Assembly: GCA_903891335.1 (NCBI GenBank)
Contig: CAITDX010000067.1
Location: 1 to 10,898, forward strand
Direction: 5' to 3'
Length of the DNA stretch: 10,898 bases
From: an uncultured bacterium
GTDB lineage: Bacteria > Patescibacteriota > Microgenomatia > UBA1400 > PJMF01
In this document: positions 1 through 6,528 of the stretch, in pieces
How the letters are laid out: each line of letters opens with the position of its first letter
Numbering within the stretch: the first letter of the stretch is position 1
Made by a program: the position numbers and the translations under genes
The notes under the pieces: generated by a model
Told to the model about the DNA's origin: nothing
The model's database searches: none
What the model saw: only the letters and a program-made list of their open reading frames with translations

Positions 1-295
1 AATCGACCTGATACAAAGCGCCTTTATACCAGGTGGAGCTTTTGGCTCGCTTGTAGATCAGTTCTTTACTCAGACCAAGGTCAGCTACAAATTTCTTGAG
101 CGCGATGTCGGTATCAAACGCGTGATGGTAGTGCTCTTCCAACATCCACTCCCAGTGAGGCAAACCAAAGCCCAAAGCCAAACCGCCAGCACCTGCATTG
201 GCTTCAATGACTTCTATCTCTGCTGTCGAATCTTTACTCAACTCTAGCGCCAACGACAAACCAGCAAATCCAGCACCAATAATTCCAATTTTCAT
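1..295 (-). CDS. FAD/NAD(P)-dependent oxidoreductase, N-terminal part (runs off the left edge)
   Basis: The first 98 residues of a flavoprotein are visible, starting at an ATG at 293-295. The protein opens with a beta strand and the dinucleotide-binding motif GIIGAGFAGL (residues 4-13), with an acidic residue ending the second strand (EVIEA, about residues 28-32), as expected for a Rossmann fold binding the FAD ADP moiety. The next stretch, with GAGGLALGFG and EEHYHHAF, resembles the amine oxidase / protoporphyrinogen oxidase / UDP-galactopyranose mutase-like superfamily often found among envelope glycan genes. The substrate cannot be told because the catalytic part lies outside the window. 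Upstream on the minus strand there is an AAGG about 12 nt from the ATG and a TAAAAT hexamer 6 nt from it, so either initiation mode is possible. The mannosyltransferase gene ends 33 nt upstream on the same strand, suggesting co-transcription. Family-level confidence is good; the specific product is unknown. Confidence 0.8.
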   Translation of the reverse strand, partial: MKIGIIGAGFAGLSLALELSKDSTAEIEVIEANAGAGGLALGFGLPHWEWMLEEHYHHAFDTDIALKKFVADLGLSKELIYKRAKSSTWYKGALYQVD

Positions 296-328
296 GGGTT
301 AATTTTACCTTAGAAGCTCATAAAAACA

Positions 329-1648
329 CTAGCGCCAAGATGGGAGTAAAAAATACACGGCATTAGCAAATTCCATCGGGACCGGCAAACCAACCCAGTG
401 TGGATAAAACAAAACAAATAGCCAGCATGCCCAGAAGAGCAGATTGAAGATGAGCGCCACTCGTCGTTTCTGCAACGTTTGGGCCTGCCAAATCATCACC
501 AGCCAATAACTCACCATCGCCATGGCAAAGGGCACAGCCAACAGATAGTGATGCAAAAACATATTCCGACTAAATAAAATCCAAGGCAAAAATGACGCGA
601 GGTAGAGCAAGAGTAGGAAGTAAAGACCCTGGGTCGGCAACTGTGCTAGACGTTGTTGTAACAAAACCCGCAGAGTCATGACCAGCGCTACAAGCGCATA
701 GATACTAAGCAGCGGATTGGCCAGCACATAGATATTGGCAGTATTAGCAGCACTCATTTCCGCAGACGACGTCCACAACCACACACTCCGCCAATTTAGT
801 GGCCAAGTAAGCGGGTCACTACTATAGGCATGCCATGCTTCATTTTGAAGTTGTGATTGCACAATCAGCCATTGATAACGCAACCATTCTGCTAGAGACA
901 AACCTTGATGAAAAGCGCCACTGTAACTCAGCACATAGACCACTATGGGCAGTAAAAGAAGAGAAAAGAACACCAATGGCACATACTTCCACGAGCGTGC
1001 TCGCCCTAATTCATAAAGAAGTAACAGTAATAGTATCCACCCAGCCGACCATTTAGTGGCTACGGCCAATCCTAAACAGAAGCCCGTTGGCAACAGCCAA
1101 AATTGATTTTTCCTGATCAAATAAAGAGTAAAAATCAAGACACTCAGAAGACTAAAAAATAACAGCACTACATCATTCATCGCAATCCGCGACATCGTCA
1201 AAAAAATCCCATCGAGACTAAATAGAAAAACTGCCATGAGTGCAAAAATTCTTGTCGAAAGAGTTCGGGTTGGCATTTTTTGGCGAGCAAATAAATAGTG
1301 TTCTCCAAGTGCTAACAGCCAAAAATACAAAACAATCAAACTCGCCGTACCAAAAACCACACTTGGCAAACGCCAGCCAAAAGGAGTGAAGCCGAACCAC
1401 TGCATGCTCAAGGCTTGTACATACTTAGCGAGCGGGGGATGCAGCCAATCCATATAATTGACCCCGTCGTAGCTTGTGGCAAAGGGATCAAAAGGTGTAC
1501 GCGCATCACCGTGAGCCAACAACATGGCTGCAGGCACGTGGTACACCTCGTCAAAATACATGGCTGGCGGATATTCAAGTCTCCACAAACGCAAAAACAG
1601 GCTCATCACCACGACTATAAGCAATAAAACTAGATCATAGAGCTTCAC
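329..1648 (-). CDS. GT39/PMT-type phospholipid carrier-dependent mannosyltransferase (integral membrane)
   Basis: This 439-residue polytopic membrane protein has roughly ten to eleven hydrophobic segments. It carries the landmarks of the protein O-mannosyltransferase (PMT, GT39) family. The catalytic acidic pair sits in the first external loop (FDE, D33-E34). HPPLAK is at 70-75, SRIAMND at 153-159, and AVATKWSA at 195-202. The external HAYSSDPLTWP motif is at 273-283 and FLHHYLLAVPF at 364-374. Known family members transfer mannose from a polyprenyl-phosphate-mannose donor to exported proteins at the outer face of the membrane; here the acceptor is unknown. The start is GTG at 1646-1648: an in-frame TGA three codons upstream rules out an extension, and the next Met (15) would cut into the first membrane span. 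A promoter-like pair lies just upstream (-35 at 1680-1685, -10 at 1657-1662), leaving 8 nt to the GTG, so the message may be leaderless. It probably continues into the flavoprotein gene. Confidence 0.88.
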   Translation of the reverse strand: MKLYDLVLLLIVVVMSLFLRLWRLEYPPAMYFDEVYHVPAAMLLAHGDARTPFDPFATSYDGVNYMDWLHPPLAKYVQALSMQWFGFTPFGWRLPSVVFGTASLIVLYFWLLALGEHYLFARQKMPTRTLSTRIFALMAVFLFSLDGIFLTMSRIAMNDVVLLFFSLLSVLIFTLYLIRKNQFWLLPTGFCLGLAVATKWSAGWILLLLLLYELGRARSWKYVPLVFFSLLLLPIVVYVLSYSGAFHQGLSLAEWLRYQWLIVQSQLQNEAWHAYSSDPLTWPLNWRSVWLWTSSAEMSAANTANIYVLANPLLSIYALVALVMTLRVLLQQRLAQLPTQGLYFLLLLYLASFLPWILFSRNMFLHHYLLAVPFAMAMVSYWLVMIWQAQTLQKRRVALIFNLLFWACWLFVLFYPHWVGLPVPMEFANAVYFLLPSWR

Positions 1649-1656
1649 AAGATCTC

Positions 1657-1685
1657 AATATAGGACAAGAGAGTAAACAAGACAA
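1657..1685 (-). promoter_or_regulatory. Promoter of the PMT-type gene (-35 TTGTCT, 17 bp, -10 TATATT)
   Basis: On the minus strand, TTGTCT (1680-1685) and TATATT (1657-1662) are separated by exactly 17 bp. The -10 box ends 8 nt before the GTG start, placing the expected transcription start at or next to the start codon. There is no convincing Shine-Dalgarno, only a weak GAG. This is inferred from sequence only. Confidence 0.6.
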
Positions 1686-1703
1686 GAGTAAGTGCTGTGA
1701 AAT

Positions 1704-2408
1704 TTAAACTGCGAGGACAGAATTAGCCTGATAGAGCATGTCAATGAAGTCTCGCAGATCAAGCGAAGCCCCTCCCACCAAAACTCCGTCGCAGACTTTC
1801 AAGAAACCTCCAATGTTATCAGCAGTGACACTGCCACCATAAATGAGTTGCGTGTGACCATAGGTACGCTGCAATTCCTGTCGCACTCCCAATAAATCAC
1901 CAGGCTCTTCTGCCTGACCACTGCCAATTGCCGCCACTGGCTCATAGGCGATAATGAGTTTTTGCATCTGTTCGCTCGTCAGATAGTTGGCTTGCGATGT
2001 GAAATTCGGTTGATCCAGACAGAGTACTGGCTTGATGCCACTGCGGAGTGCCTCAGCAACCTTGTCAGCGATGAGTGGATCTGACTCCGCGAGGAGGCGG
2101 CGGCGCTCACTGTGACCGAGGATAGCATAAGTCACCCCCAAACCTTGTACATTGAAGGCTGCTACTTCCCCAGTGTAGGCGCCGCTGCCAAAAGCACTCA
2201 AATCTTGTACTGCTAGTTGGAGTGGCAGCTGACGCTCATCAATAATTTGCCGCGCCAAACCCAAGAAAGGATAGGGTGGAGCAATGACGATCTGCAATGA
2301 CGCCAGTTGCATCCGACTCTCTTGGTCACTCGGAAAATTATTCAGCCAATGCGCCACCTCACTGAGGGTTTTATTGGCTTTCCAATTGGCGATAATGAGT
2401 TTTTGCAT
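1704..2408 (-). CDS. tpiA: Triosephosphate isomerase
   Basis: This enzyme interconverts dihydroxyacetone phosphate and glyceraldehyde 3-phosphate in cytoplasmic glycolysis. All catalytic landmarks are present: NWK (N8, K10), ILGHSERR with the electrophile H99, the general base E156 in AYEPVAAIGSG, the phosphate-gripping YGGS (190-193), and VGGASL at the C-end. The chosen start is the ATG at 2406-2408, because family members begin almost directly with the K-x-x-x-x-NWK strand. The frame stays open to an ATG at 2486, but the 26 extra residues look like non-coding sequence. At 234 residues it is shorter than the usual ~250. Most of the loss is between strand 5 (PVLCLDQ, where CIGE is normal) and strand 6. 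An exact 21-nt stretch coding MQKLIIA occurs twice in the gene, at strand 1 and strand 6. No clean promoter is visible; TACTAT (forward 2451-2456) with TTATTA 17 bp upstream is a weak candidate. The next leftward gene begins 55 nt downstream. Confidence 0.95.
   Translation of the reverse strand: MQKLIIANWKANKTLSEVAHWLNNFPSDQESRMQLASLQIVIAPPYPFLGLARQIIDERQLPLQLAVQDLSAFGSGAYTGEVAAFNVQGLGVTYAILGHSERRRLLAESDPLIADKVAEALRSGIKPVLCLDQPNFTSQANYLTSEQMQKLIIAYEPVAAIGSGQAEEPGDLLGVRQELQRTYGHTQLIYGGSVTADNIGGFLKVCDGVLVGGASLDLRDFIDMLYQANSVLAV
1947..1967 (-). repeat. Internal 21-nt direct repeat in tpiA, copy 2 (codons 148-154)
   Basis: This copy codes MQKLIIA at barrel strand 6, just before the catalytic Glu. 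It is identical, base for base and in the same frame, to 2388-2408. It includes an internal ATG. Confidence 0.9.
2388..2408 (-). repeat. Internal 21-nt direct repeat in tpiA, copy 1 (codons 1-7)
   Basis: This copy codes MQKLIIA at the N-terminus, barrel strand 1, including the start codon. It is identical to 1947-1967. Confidence 0.9.
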
Positions 2409-2497
2409 GACCACAAACACAAATCGATACTTGTGAATTTCCTTAAACCTATAGTAGAACAAAAAGCAATAATTAATAAGTAACATTTTAATAATTC

Positions 2498-2502
2498 AAG
2501 GA
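2498..2502 (+). promoter_or_regulatory. Shine-Dalgarno AAGGA for the 55-residue gene
   Basis: AAGGA is followed by an 8-nt spacer and ATG at 2511. It is the best ribosome binding site in the window, and it is the main reason to accept the small gene downstream. Confidence 0.75.
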
Positions 2503-2510
2503 CTCTAAAA

Positions 2511-2678
2511 ATGAACAACTCAGAACCAAGACCACAGGAAGTTGATCCCCAAAAAGAAACCTCGTGGATGCAAATAGTGAAACTATTAAAAGCACTCAAT
2601 ATACCTACTGAGAAGATTAAAGAACTGCGCGAAAAACATATGCGAGGTGAACCAATTGATGCTCATATAAAAAAATAA
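2511..2678 (+). CDS. Small protein of unknown function, 55 residues
   Basis: An ATG at 2511 opens 55 codons ending in TAA, preceded by AAGGA at ideal spacing. The product starts with a polar, Pro/Glu-rich segment (residues 1-18). It continues as a likely amphipathic helical part (SWMQIVKLLKALN, 18-30), then IPTEKIKELREKHMRGEPID (31-50) and a basic tail. This looks like a short helix-turn-helix-sized bundle or an interaction peptide, with no signal peptide, membrane span or cysteine pair. I do not recognise the family. It lies between divergent tpiA (102 nt away) and the helicase gene (23 nt downstream, same strand), so it may lead a two-gene transcript with the helicase. That placement is compatible with, but does not show, a role beside the helicase. 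The main alternative is a chance ORF, which the Shine-Dalgarno and charged-residue composition argue against. Confidence 0.65.
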   Translation: MNNSEPRPQEVDPQKETSWMQIVKLLKALNIPTEKIKELREKHMRGEPIDAHIKK

Positions 2679-2685
2679 ACGATGG

Positions 2686-2694
2686 TGCTACCAT
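2686..2694 (+). promoter_or_regulatory. Possible extended -10 (TGC-TACCAT) ahead of the helicase gene
   Basis: TGC plus TACCAT ends 7 nt before the GTG start at 2702, the same geometry as other leaderless-type starts here. No -35 match is visible, and read-through from the small upstream gene is an alternative. Confidence 0.35.
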
Positions 2695-2701
2695 ATCCCT
2701 C

Positions 2702-4630
2702 GTGCTAGCCATCGCCCATCTCCTCAATGAACTCAATCCCCAACAACGTCAGGCTGTGCTGCATGATGTAGGTCCAGCCATCGTCCTGGCTGGCGCAGGG
2801 AGTGGCAAAACTCGAGTCCTCACCACCCGCGTTGCTTACTTACTTAAAGAAAAACAAGTTCCATCAAGCGCCATCATGTTGGTGACCTTCACCAATAAAG
2901 CTGCTGCTGAAATGAAACAGCGCGTGCTGGATTTCACTGGCGAAAACCTACCCTTTGCCGGCACTTTTCACAGTCTGGCTGCCAAAATCCTTCGCCACGA
3001 AGCTCTGTCTGGACATCTCAAACCCTATCAGCGTGATAGCAATTTCACCATTTATGACAGCGATGATCAACTTAGCTTAATCAAAAACATCTATAAACAA
3101 CTCAATCTCGACCCGCAACAATACAAGCCACAAGTGGTTAAAGCCAAAATTAGCAGCGCCAAAAATGAGCTTATTGGTCCCAGTGAATTCCAGGATATGG
3201 CTCGAGATGGACTCCAAGTGTTTACTACCAAAGTCTATAAACACTACCAATTGCGCCTCCAACAAGAAAATGCGGTTGATTTCGATGATTTGCTCGTCTT
3301 GGCCTATCGACTGCTGAGTGAAAATCCGCACTTACAAGAAAAGTATCAGCGAAAATTCGAACACATTCTCGTCGATGAGTTTCAGGACACCAATAAAGTT
3401 CAGTACCTTTTCACTCGCTTACTCGCTAAACCCCAAGACAATCTCTTTGCCGTCGGCGACTTCTCCAAAAGCATTTACGCCTGGCGCGGTGCTGACTATC
3501 GCAATCTTGAGCGCCTCAGCCAAGATTTTCCTTCGATCACTGAATATCGCCTGGAGCGCAATTATCGCTCCACCCAAACTATTCTTGATGCCGCTACTTC
3601 AGTCATCAGCAAAAACCGCTCCCATCCCGTCCTCGAACTATGGACCGACCAAACTTCCACTGACAAGATTGAAGTCTATGAAACGGCGAGTGGAGAACTG
3701 GAGGCAGAAAAAATTGCCGCCCTAATAAAAGATAAATACCATCAACAACTCAGCGAGATCGCCATTTTGTACCGCACCAATGCCCAATCCCGTGCCTTCG
3801 AAGAAGCGTTTCTGCGCCGCCAATTGCCCTATCGCATCATCGGCGGCACCAAATTTTACGAGCGCAGCGAAATCAAGGACTTACTAGCCTATCTACGTCT
3901 CTGTTTCAATCCTCTCGATAGTCCCAGCCATACTCGAGCAGAAAAAGCTGGCAAACGTCGTCTCAGTGCTCTGCAGAATTGGCTACTAACAATCGATCGA
4001 ACTGAATTACAAAAACCAACTACCTGTCTCCACGGCATCCTCGAAACTACCAAATACATCGAGAAATATGATCCCAAAGATCCAGAAGATGCGCTACGCC
4101 TCGAAAACATTCAGGAGTTACTTAACACCGCCAGTCGCTTTGACGACACCTTGGCATTCTTGGAAAATGTTGCCCTAATCCAAGATGGCTATCTCGCCAA
4201 TAGCTCCTCTGAAGAAAATCAGCGCGACACCATCACCCTGATGAGCCTACACTCAGCTAAAGGTTTGGAATTTCCCATCGTCTTTATGGTAGGCATGGAA
4301 GAAGGACTCCTCCCGCACTCGCGAGCCCTCTTTGAAAACAACGAGCTCGAAGAAGAACGCCGCCTCTGCTATGTCGGCATCACTCGCGCCAAACAGCGAC
4401 TCTATTTCAGCTATGCTCGCAGTCGCTTCACCTATGGCTACAGCAGCCAAAGCATGCCAAGTCGCTTCCTGAGTGAAATCAAGCCAGAACTGCTGGCAAC
4501 AACCCATCACTTCCAAGAATCGGGAAGAGCTGAGCAAAACCCTCAAGACAGACGCCTAGTCATCGACGAAGATAGTCTTGATGCCCTCCTCAACGATGAA
4601 CTCGATATCCGAGATTTTCTCCGTCGCTAA
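2702..4630 (+). CDS. pcrA: UvrD/PcrA-type superfamily 1A DNA helicase
   Basis: This is an ATP-driven 3'-5' DNA helicase/translocase of the UvrD/PcrA/Rep group, acting in repair and replication restart. Motifs appear in order: Q motif LNPQQRQAV (11-19), Walker A AGAGSGKT (30-37), Ia VTFTNKAAAEM (61-71), Ib GTFHSLAAKIL (87-97), II VDEFQDT (224-230), III VGDFSKSIYAWRGAD (251-265), IV RLERNYRST (283-291), V ITLMSLHSAKGLEF (511-524), VI EEERRLCYVGITRAKQ (550-565). The start is GTG at 2702; no in-frame start codon lies upstream, and six residues lead into LLNELN. Oddities: the motif III Gln that senses ATP gamma-phosphate in PcrA (Q254) is Lys here (K256, codon AAA). The 2B region is short (about 57 residues between FNPLD and DALRLENIQ, against about 100 in PcrA) and lacks the usual NVPKRGIG loop. 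At 642 residues it ends soon after motif VI, without the C-terminal tail domain of longer homologues. Assignment to pcrA rather than rep or uvrD is by general similarity. Confidence 0.92.
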   Translation: MLAIAHLLNELNPQQRQAVLHDVGPAIVLAGAGSGKTRVLTTRVAYLLKEKQVPSSAIMLVTFTNKAAAEMKQRVLDFTGENLPFAGTFHSLAAKILRHEALSGHLKPYQRDSNFTIYDSDDQLSLIKNIYKQLNLDPQQYKPQVVKAKISSAKNELIGPSEFQDMARDGLQVFTTKVYKHYQLRLQQENAVDFDDLLVLAYRLLSENPHLQEKYQRKFEHILVDEFQDTNKVQYLFTRLLAKPQDNLFAVGDFSKSIYAWRGADYRNLERLSQDFPSITEYRLERNYRSTQTILDAATSVISKNRSHPVLELWTDQTSTDKIEVYETASGELEAEKIAALIKDKYHQQLSEIAILYRTNAQSRAFEEAFLRRQLPYRIIGGTKFYERSEIKDLLAYLRLCFNPLDSPSHTRAEKAGKRRLSALQNWLLTIDRTELQKPTTCLHGILETTKYIEKYDPKDPEDALRLENIQELLNTASRFDDTLAFLENVALIQDGYLANSSSEENQRDTITLMSLHSAKGLEFPIVFMVGMEEGLLPHSRALFENNELEEERRLCYVGITRAKQRLYFSYARSRFTYGYSSQSMPSRFLSEIKPELLATTHHFQESGRAEQNPQDRRLVIDEDSLDALLNDELDIRDFLRR

Positions 4631-4656
4631 ACAAGTCAAAAAAACTAAAACAGAGC

Positions 4657-4682
4657 GCACTTGGCAAAAGCTAGAGAAGTGC
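4657..4682 (+). repeat. Dyad GCACTT-N14-AAGTGC over the femX promoter
   Basis: The left arm (4657-4662) overlaps the first bases of the -35 box and the right arm (4677-4682) ends just before the -10 box. No T-run follows, so it is not a classical terminator of the helicase gene. An operator is possible. Confidence 0.35.
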
Positions 4683-4689
4683 CTATAAT
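4661..4689 (+). promoter_or_regulatory. Promoter of the femX-pyrH pair (TTGGCA, 17 bp, TATAAT)
   Basis: TTGGCA (4661-4666) and a consensus TATAAT (4684-4689) are spaced by 17 bp. The ATG lies 14 nt beyond the -10 box, so the predicted leader is about 7 nt, too short for a normal Shine-Dalgarno. Confidence 0.75.
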
Positions 4690-4703
4690 CAAACTACCTT
4701 TTT

Positions 4704-5738
4704 ATGCTGATTCGTGAAATTTTTCCCCAAGAAAAAGACTTATATAATCAAGTAGTCAATCATCCATTACAATCCTACGAATGGGGAGAGTTTCGCAAAA
4801 AAACCGGCGTCAAAGTCGAGAGACTCGGCTTTTTTGACCAAGGCAAACTAAAGAGTGCAGTACAGATCACCTTTCACAAAGTCCCCATCCTTGATCGCTA
4901 TGTCGGCTATTTTCCCAAAGGCGATACTCCCGATGGTGATCAAATGGCTGCACTGTTGCAATTGGCTGAAAAATACCGTGCCATTAGCATCAAGCTTGAG
5001 CCCAACGTCAAAAAGCCCCTCGAAAACAAAAGTGAAGATGAACCAAGCGTGAAATTTCTTCACAAATTTCAAGTTGAAGAGGGGAGACCACTCTTCACTC
5101 GCTATACTTTTGAGCTTGATTTAACCAAAAGCGAAGATGAGCTTCTGGCTCTGCAAAGCAGCAAAACCCGCTACAACCTCAACCTTGCGAAGAAGAAAGG
5201 TGTGGAAATTATCGAAGATACGACTGCGAATGGACTCGAAGATTATTTGCAAATTTTAGCTGAAACCACCAAGCGTCAGGGCTTCTACGCCCACACTCCT
5301 GAATACTTCCGCCAACTCTTCGAAACACTCAAAGATGGCAAAATGATGCATGTATTTAAAGCTGTTTATGAAGGGAAAACATTGGTTGTTTGGATAGTTT
5401 TTGTGTTCAATGGCAAACTCTACTATCCTTACGGTGCTTCTTCGGGTGAACATCGCGAAGTAATGGCCAGCAATTTGATGATGTGGGAAGTGATTCGCTT
5501 TGGCCAAGCACAAGGCTGCACAAGCTTCGACATGTGGGGATCACTGGGTCCTGAACCTGATCCCAAAAGTCCTTGGTTTGGCTTTCATCGTTTCAAAAAA
5601 GGCTACGGTGGTGAACTCGTTGAATTTATTGGCACCTACGATTTAGTACATGACTATCCAGCCTATAAACTATATACTTTGGCAGAAGACCTACGCTGGA
5701 AATTTTTACGCTTTAAGAAAAAGTTTTTAAAAAACTAA
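4704..5738 (+). CDS. FemX/FemAB-family peptidoglycan bridge aminoacyltransferase
   Basis: Proteins of this family use aminoacyl-tRNA to add an amino acid to the peptide stem of the lipid II peptidoglycan precursor, acting at the inner face of the membrane. The 344 residues show the two-GNAT-like layout: QSYEWGEFRKKTG (23-35) in the first lobe, and KTRYNLNLAKKKGVEI (154-169) at the second. Then come YYPYGASS (240-247), NLMMWEVIRFGQAQGC (257-272), FDMWG (275-279) and GFHRFKKGYGG (293-303). The length is close to Weissella FemX (about 335). It lacks room for the coiled-coil arm of staphylococcal FemA (about 420). The ATG at 4704 is chosen because homologues begin shortly before the SYEWGEF motif and the promoter sits just upstream. 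pyrH starts 22 nt after the stop, so the two are probably co-transcribed. The transferred amino acid cannot be predicted. Confidence 0.87.
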   Translation: MLIREIFPQEKDLYNQVVNHPLQSYEWGEFRKKTGVKVERLGFFDQGKLKSAVQITFHKVPILDRYVGYFPKGDTPDGDQMAALLQLAEKYRAISIKLEPNVKKPLENKSEDEPSVKFLHKFQVEEGRPLFTRYTFELDLTKSEDELLALQSSKTRYNLNLAKKKGVEIIEDTTANGLEDYLQILAETTKRQGFYAHTPEYFRQLFETLKDGKMMHVFKAVYEGKTLVVWIVFVFNGKLYYPYGASSGEHREVMASNLMMWEVIRFGQAQGCTSFDMWGSLGPEPDPKSPWFGFHRFKKGYGGELVEFIGTYDLVHDYPAYKLYTLAEDLRWKFLRFKKKFLKN

Positions 5739-5751
5739 CACGATAGACTCG

Positions 5752-5756
5752 AAAGG
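5752..5756 (+). promoter_or_regulatory. Shine-Dalgarno-like AAAGG ahead of pyrH
   Basis: AAAGG lies 4 nt before the ATG at 5761, which is a slightly short spacing. This gene is internal to its likely operon, unlike the leaderless-type genes here. Confidence 0.5.
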
Positions 5757-5760
5757 CAAG

Positions 5761-6504
5761 ATGCAACAACAAAAACGGTTTAAACGAATCATGCTCAAAA
5801 TCGGCGGTGAATCCCTCATTGGCGACCGTGAATATGGCATCGATCCAAAAGCTGTTTTGTCTATGGCAGAAAAAATTAAAGCCATTTATGCCAAAGAGGT
5901 TGAAGTCGCGATTGTGATTGGCGGCGGCAATATTTTTCGCGGTCTCTCTGCATCTAAAAATGGCATTGAGCGTGCTACTGCTGACTATATGGGCATGCTT
6001 GCCACCGTCATGAACGGCCTTGCCCTACAAGACGCGCTTGACAAGGTCGGAGTGCCAGTGCGTCTACAAACCGCCCTGCAAATGCCAGCTGTTGCCGAAG
6101 GTTTCATCCGGAGTAAAGCTATTCGCCACATGGAAAAGGGCAGAGTAGTGATTCTCTCCGCCGGCACCGGCATGCCCTATGTGACTACTGACTCTGGTGC
6201 AGCCTTGCACGCCCTCGAATTACACTGCGATGTCTTGATGAAGGCGACTAAGGTCGATGGCATTTATGACAAAGATCCTATGACCAATCCCGGCGCCCGC
6301 CGCTTCAAAACCATGAGCTACAAAACTGCCATTGAAATGGAAGAAGTCCAAGTCATGGATACTGCCGCTCTCGCCATGTGCAAAGAAAACAACATGCCAA
6401 TTATGGTTTTTGATCTTTTTGAAGAAGGTCAACTCGAAAAAGCCATTGAGGGTGAAGACGTTGGCACCTACGTCGCCAACGACACTGAGACTGTTCTCGC
6501 CTAA
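5761..6504 (+). CDS. pyrH: UMP kinase
   Basis: PyrH phosphorylates UMP to UDP with ATP in cytoplasmic pyrimidine nucleotide synthesis and belongs to the amino acid kinase family, unrelated to eukaryotic UMP/CMP kinases. The 247 residues match the usual length of about 240. Visible signatures: LKIGGESL with K13 (canonical LKLSGEAL), VIGGGNIFRG (52-61), RATADYMGMLAT (71-82), VVILSAGTGMPYVTTDSGAA (129-148), KATKVDGIYDKDP (161-173) and VMDTAAL (198-204). Small departures from the textbook forms are GTGMPY for GTGNPF and IGGES for LSGEA, both conservative. The start at 5761 is supported by the AAAGG just upstream and by the MLKIGGES strand beginning at residue 11. It probably shares the femX promoter; gap begins 24 nt after its stop. 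Confidence 0.96.
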   Translation: MQQQKRFKRIMLKIGGESLIGDREYGIDPKAVLSMAEKIKAIYAKEVEVAIVIGGGNIFRGLSASKNGIERATADYMGMLATVMNGLALQDALDKVGVPVRLQTALQMPAVAEGFIRSKAIRHMEKGRVVILSAGTGMPYVTTDSGAALHALELHCDVLMKATKVDGIYDKDPMTNPGARRFKTMSYKTAIEMEEVQVMDTAALAMCKENNMPIMVFDLFEEGQLEKAIEGEDVGTYVANDTETVLA

Positions 6505-6511
6505 CTCTTTG

Positions 6512-6520
6512 TGCCATACT
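6512..6520 (+). promoter_or_regulatory. Possible extended -10 (TGC-CATACT) ahead of gap
   Basis: TGC plus CATACT ends 8 nt before the ATG at 6529. No -35 match is visible, so read-through from pyrH is equally possible. Confidence 0.3.
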
Positions 6521-6528
6521 GAAAGTAT

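Noticed and set aside
835..1056. Plus-strand open frame inside the PMT-type gene
   Set aside because: It is antisense to membrane segments and motifs of a clear gene, with no ribosome binding site or recognisable product.
2409..2486. N-terminal extension of triosephosphate isomerase to an ATG at 2486
   Set aside because: The 26 extra residues are rich in Tyr, Phe and Lys and have no counterpart in the family, which starts right at the MQKLIIANWK strand.
2681..2710. ATG at 2682 as the helicase start
   Set aside because: It is in another frame and reaches TAG after eight codons; the helicase frame has only the GTG at 2702.
4253..4546. Open reading frame of 97 codons on the minus strand inside uvrD
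   Set aside because: It runs antisense to the strongly conserved motifs V and VI of the helicase and its product is compositionally odd; it is a shadow frame.
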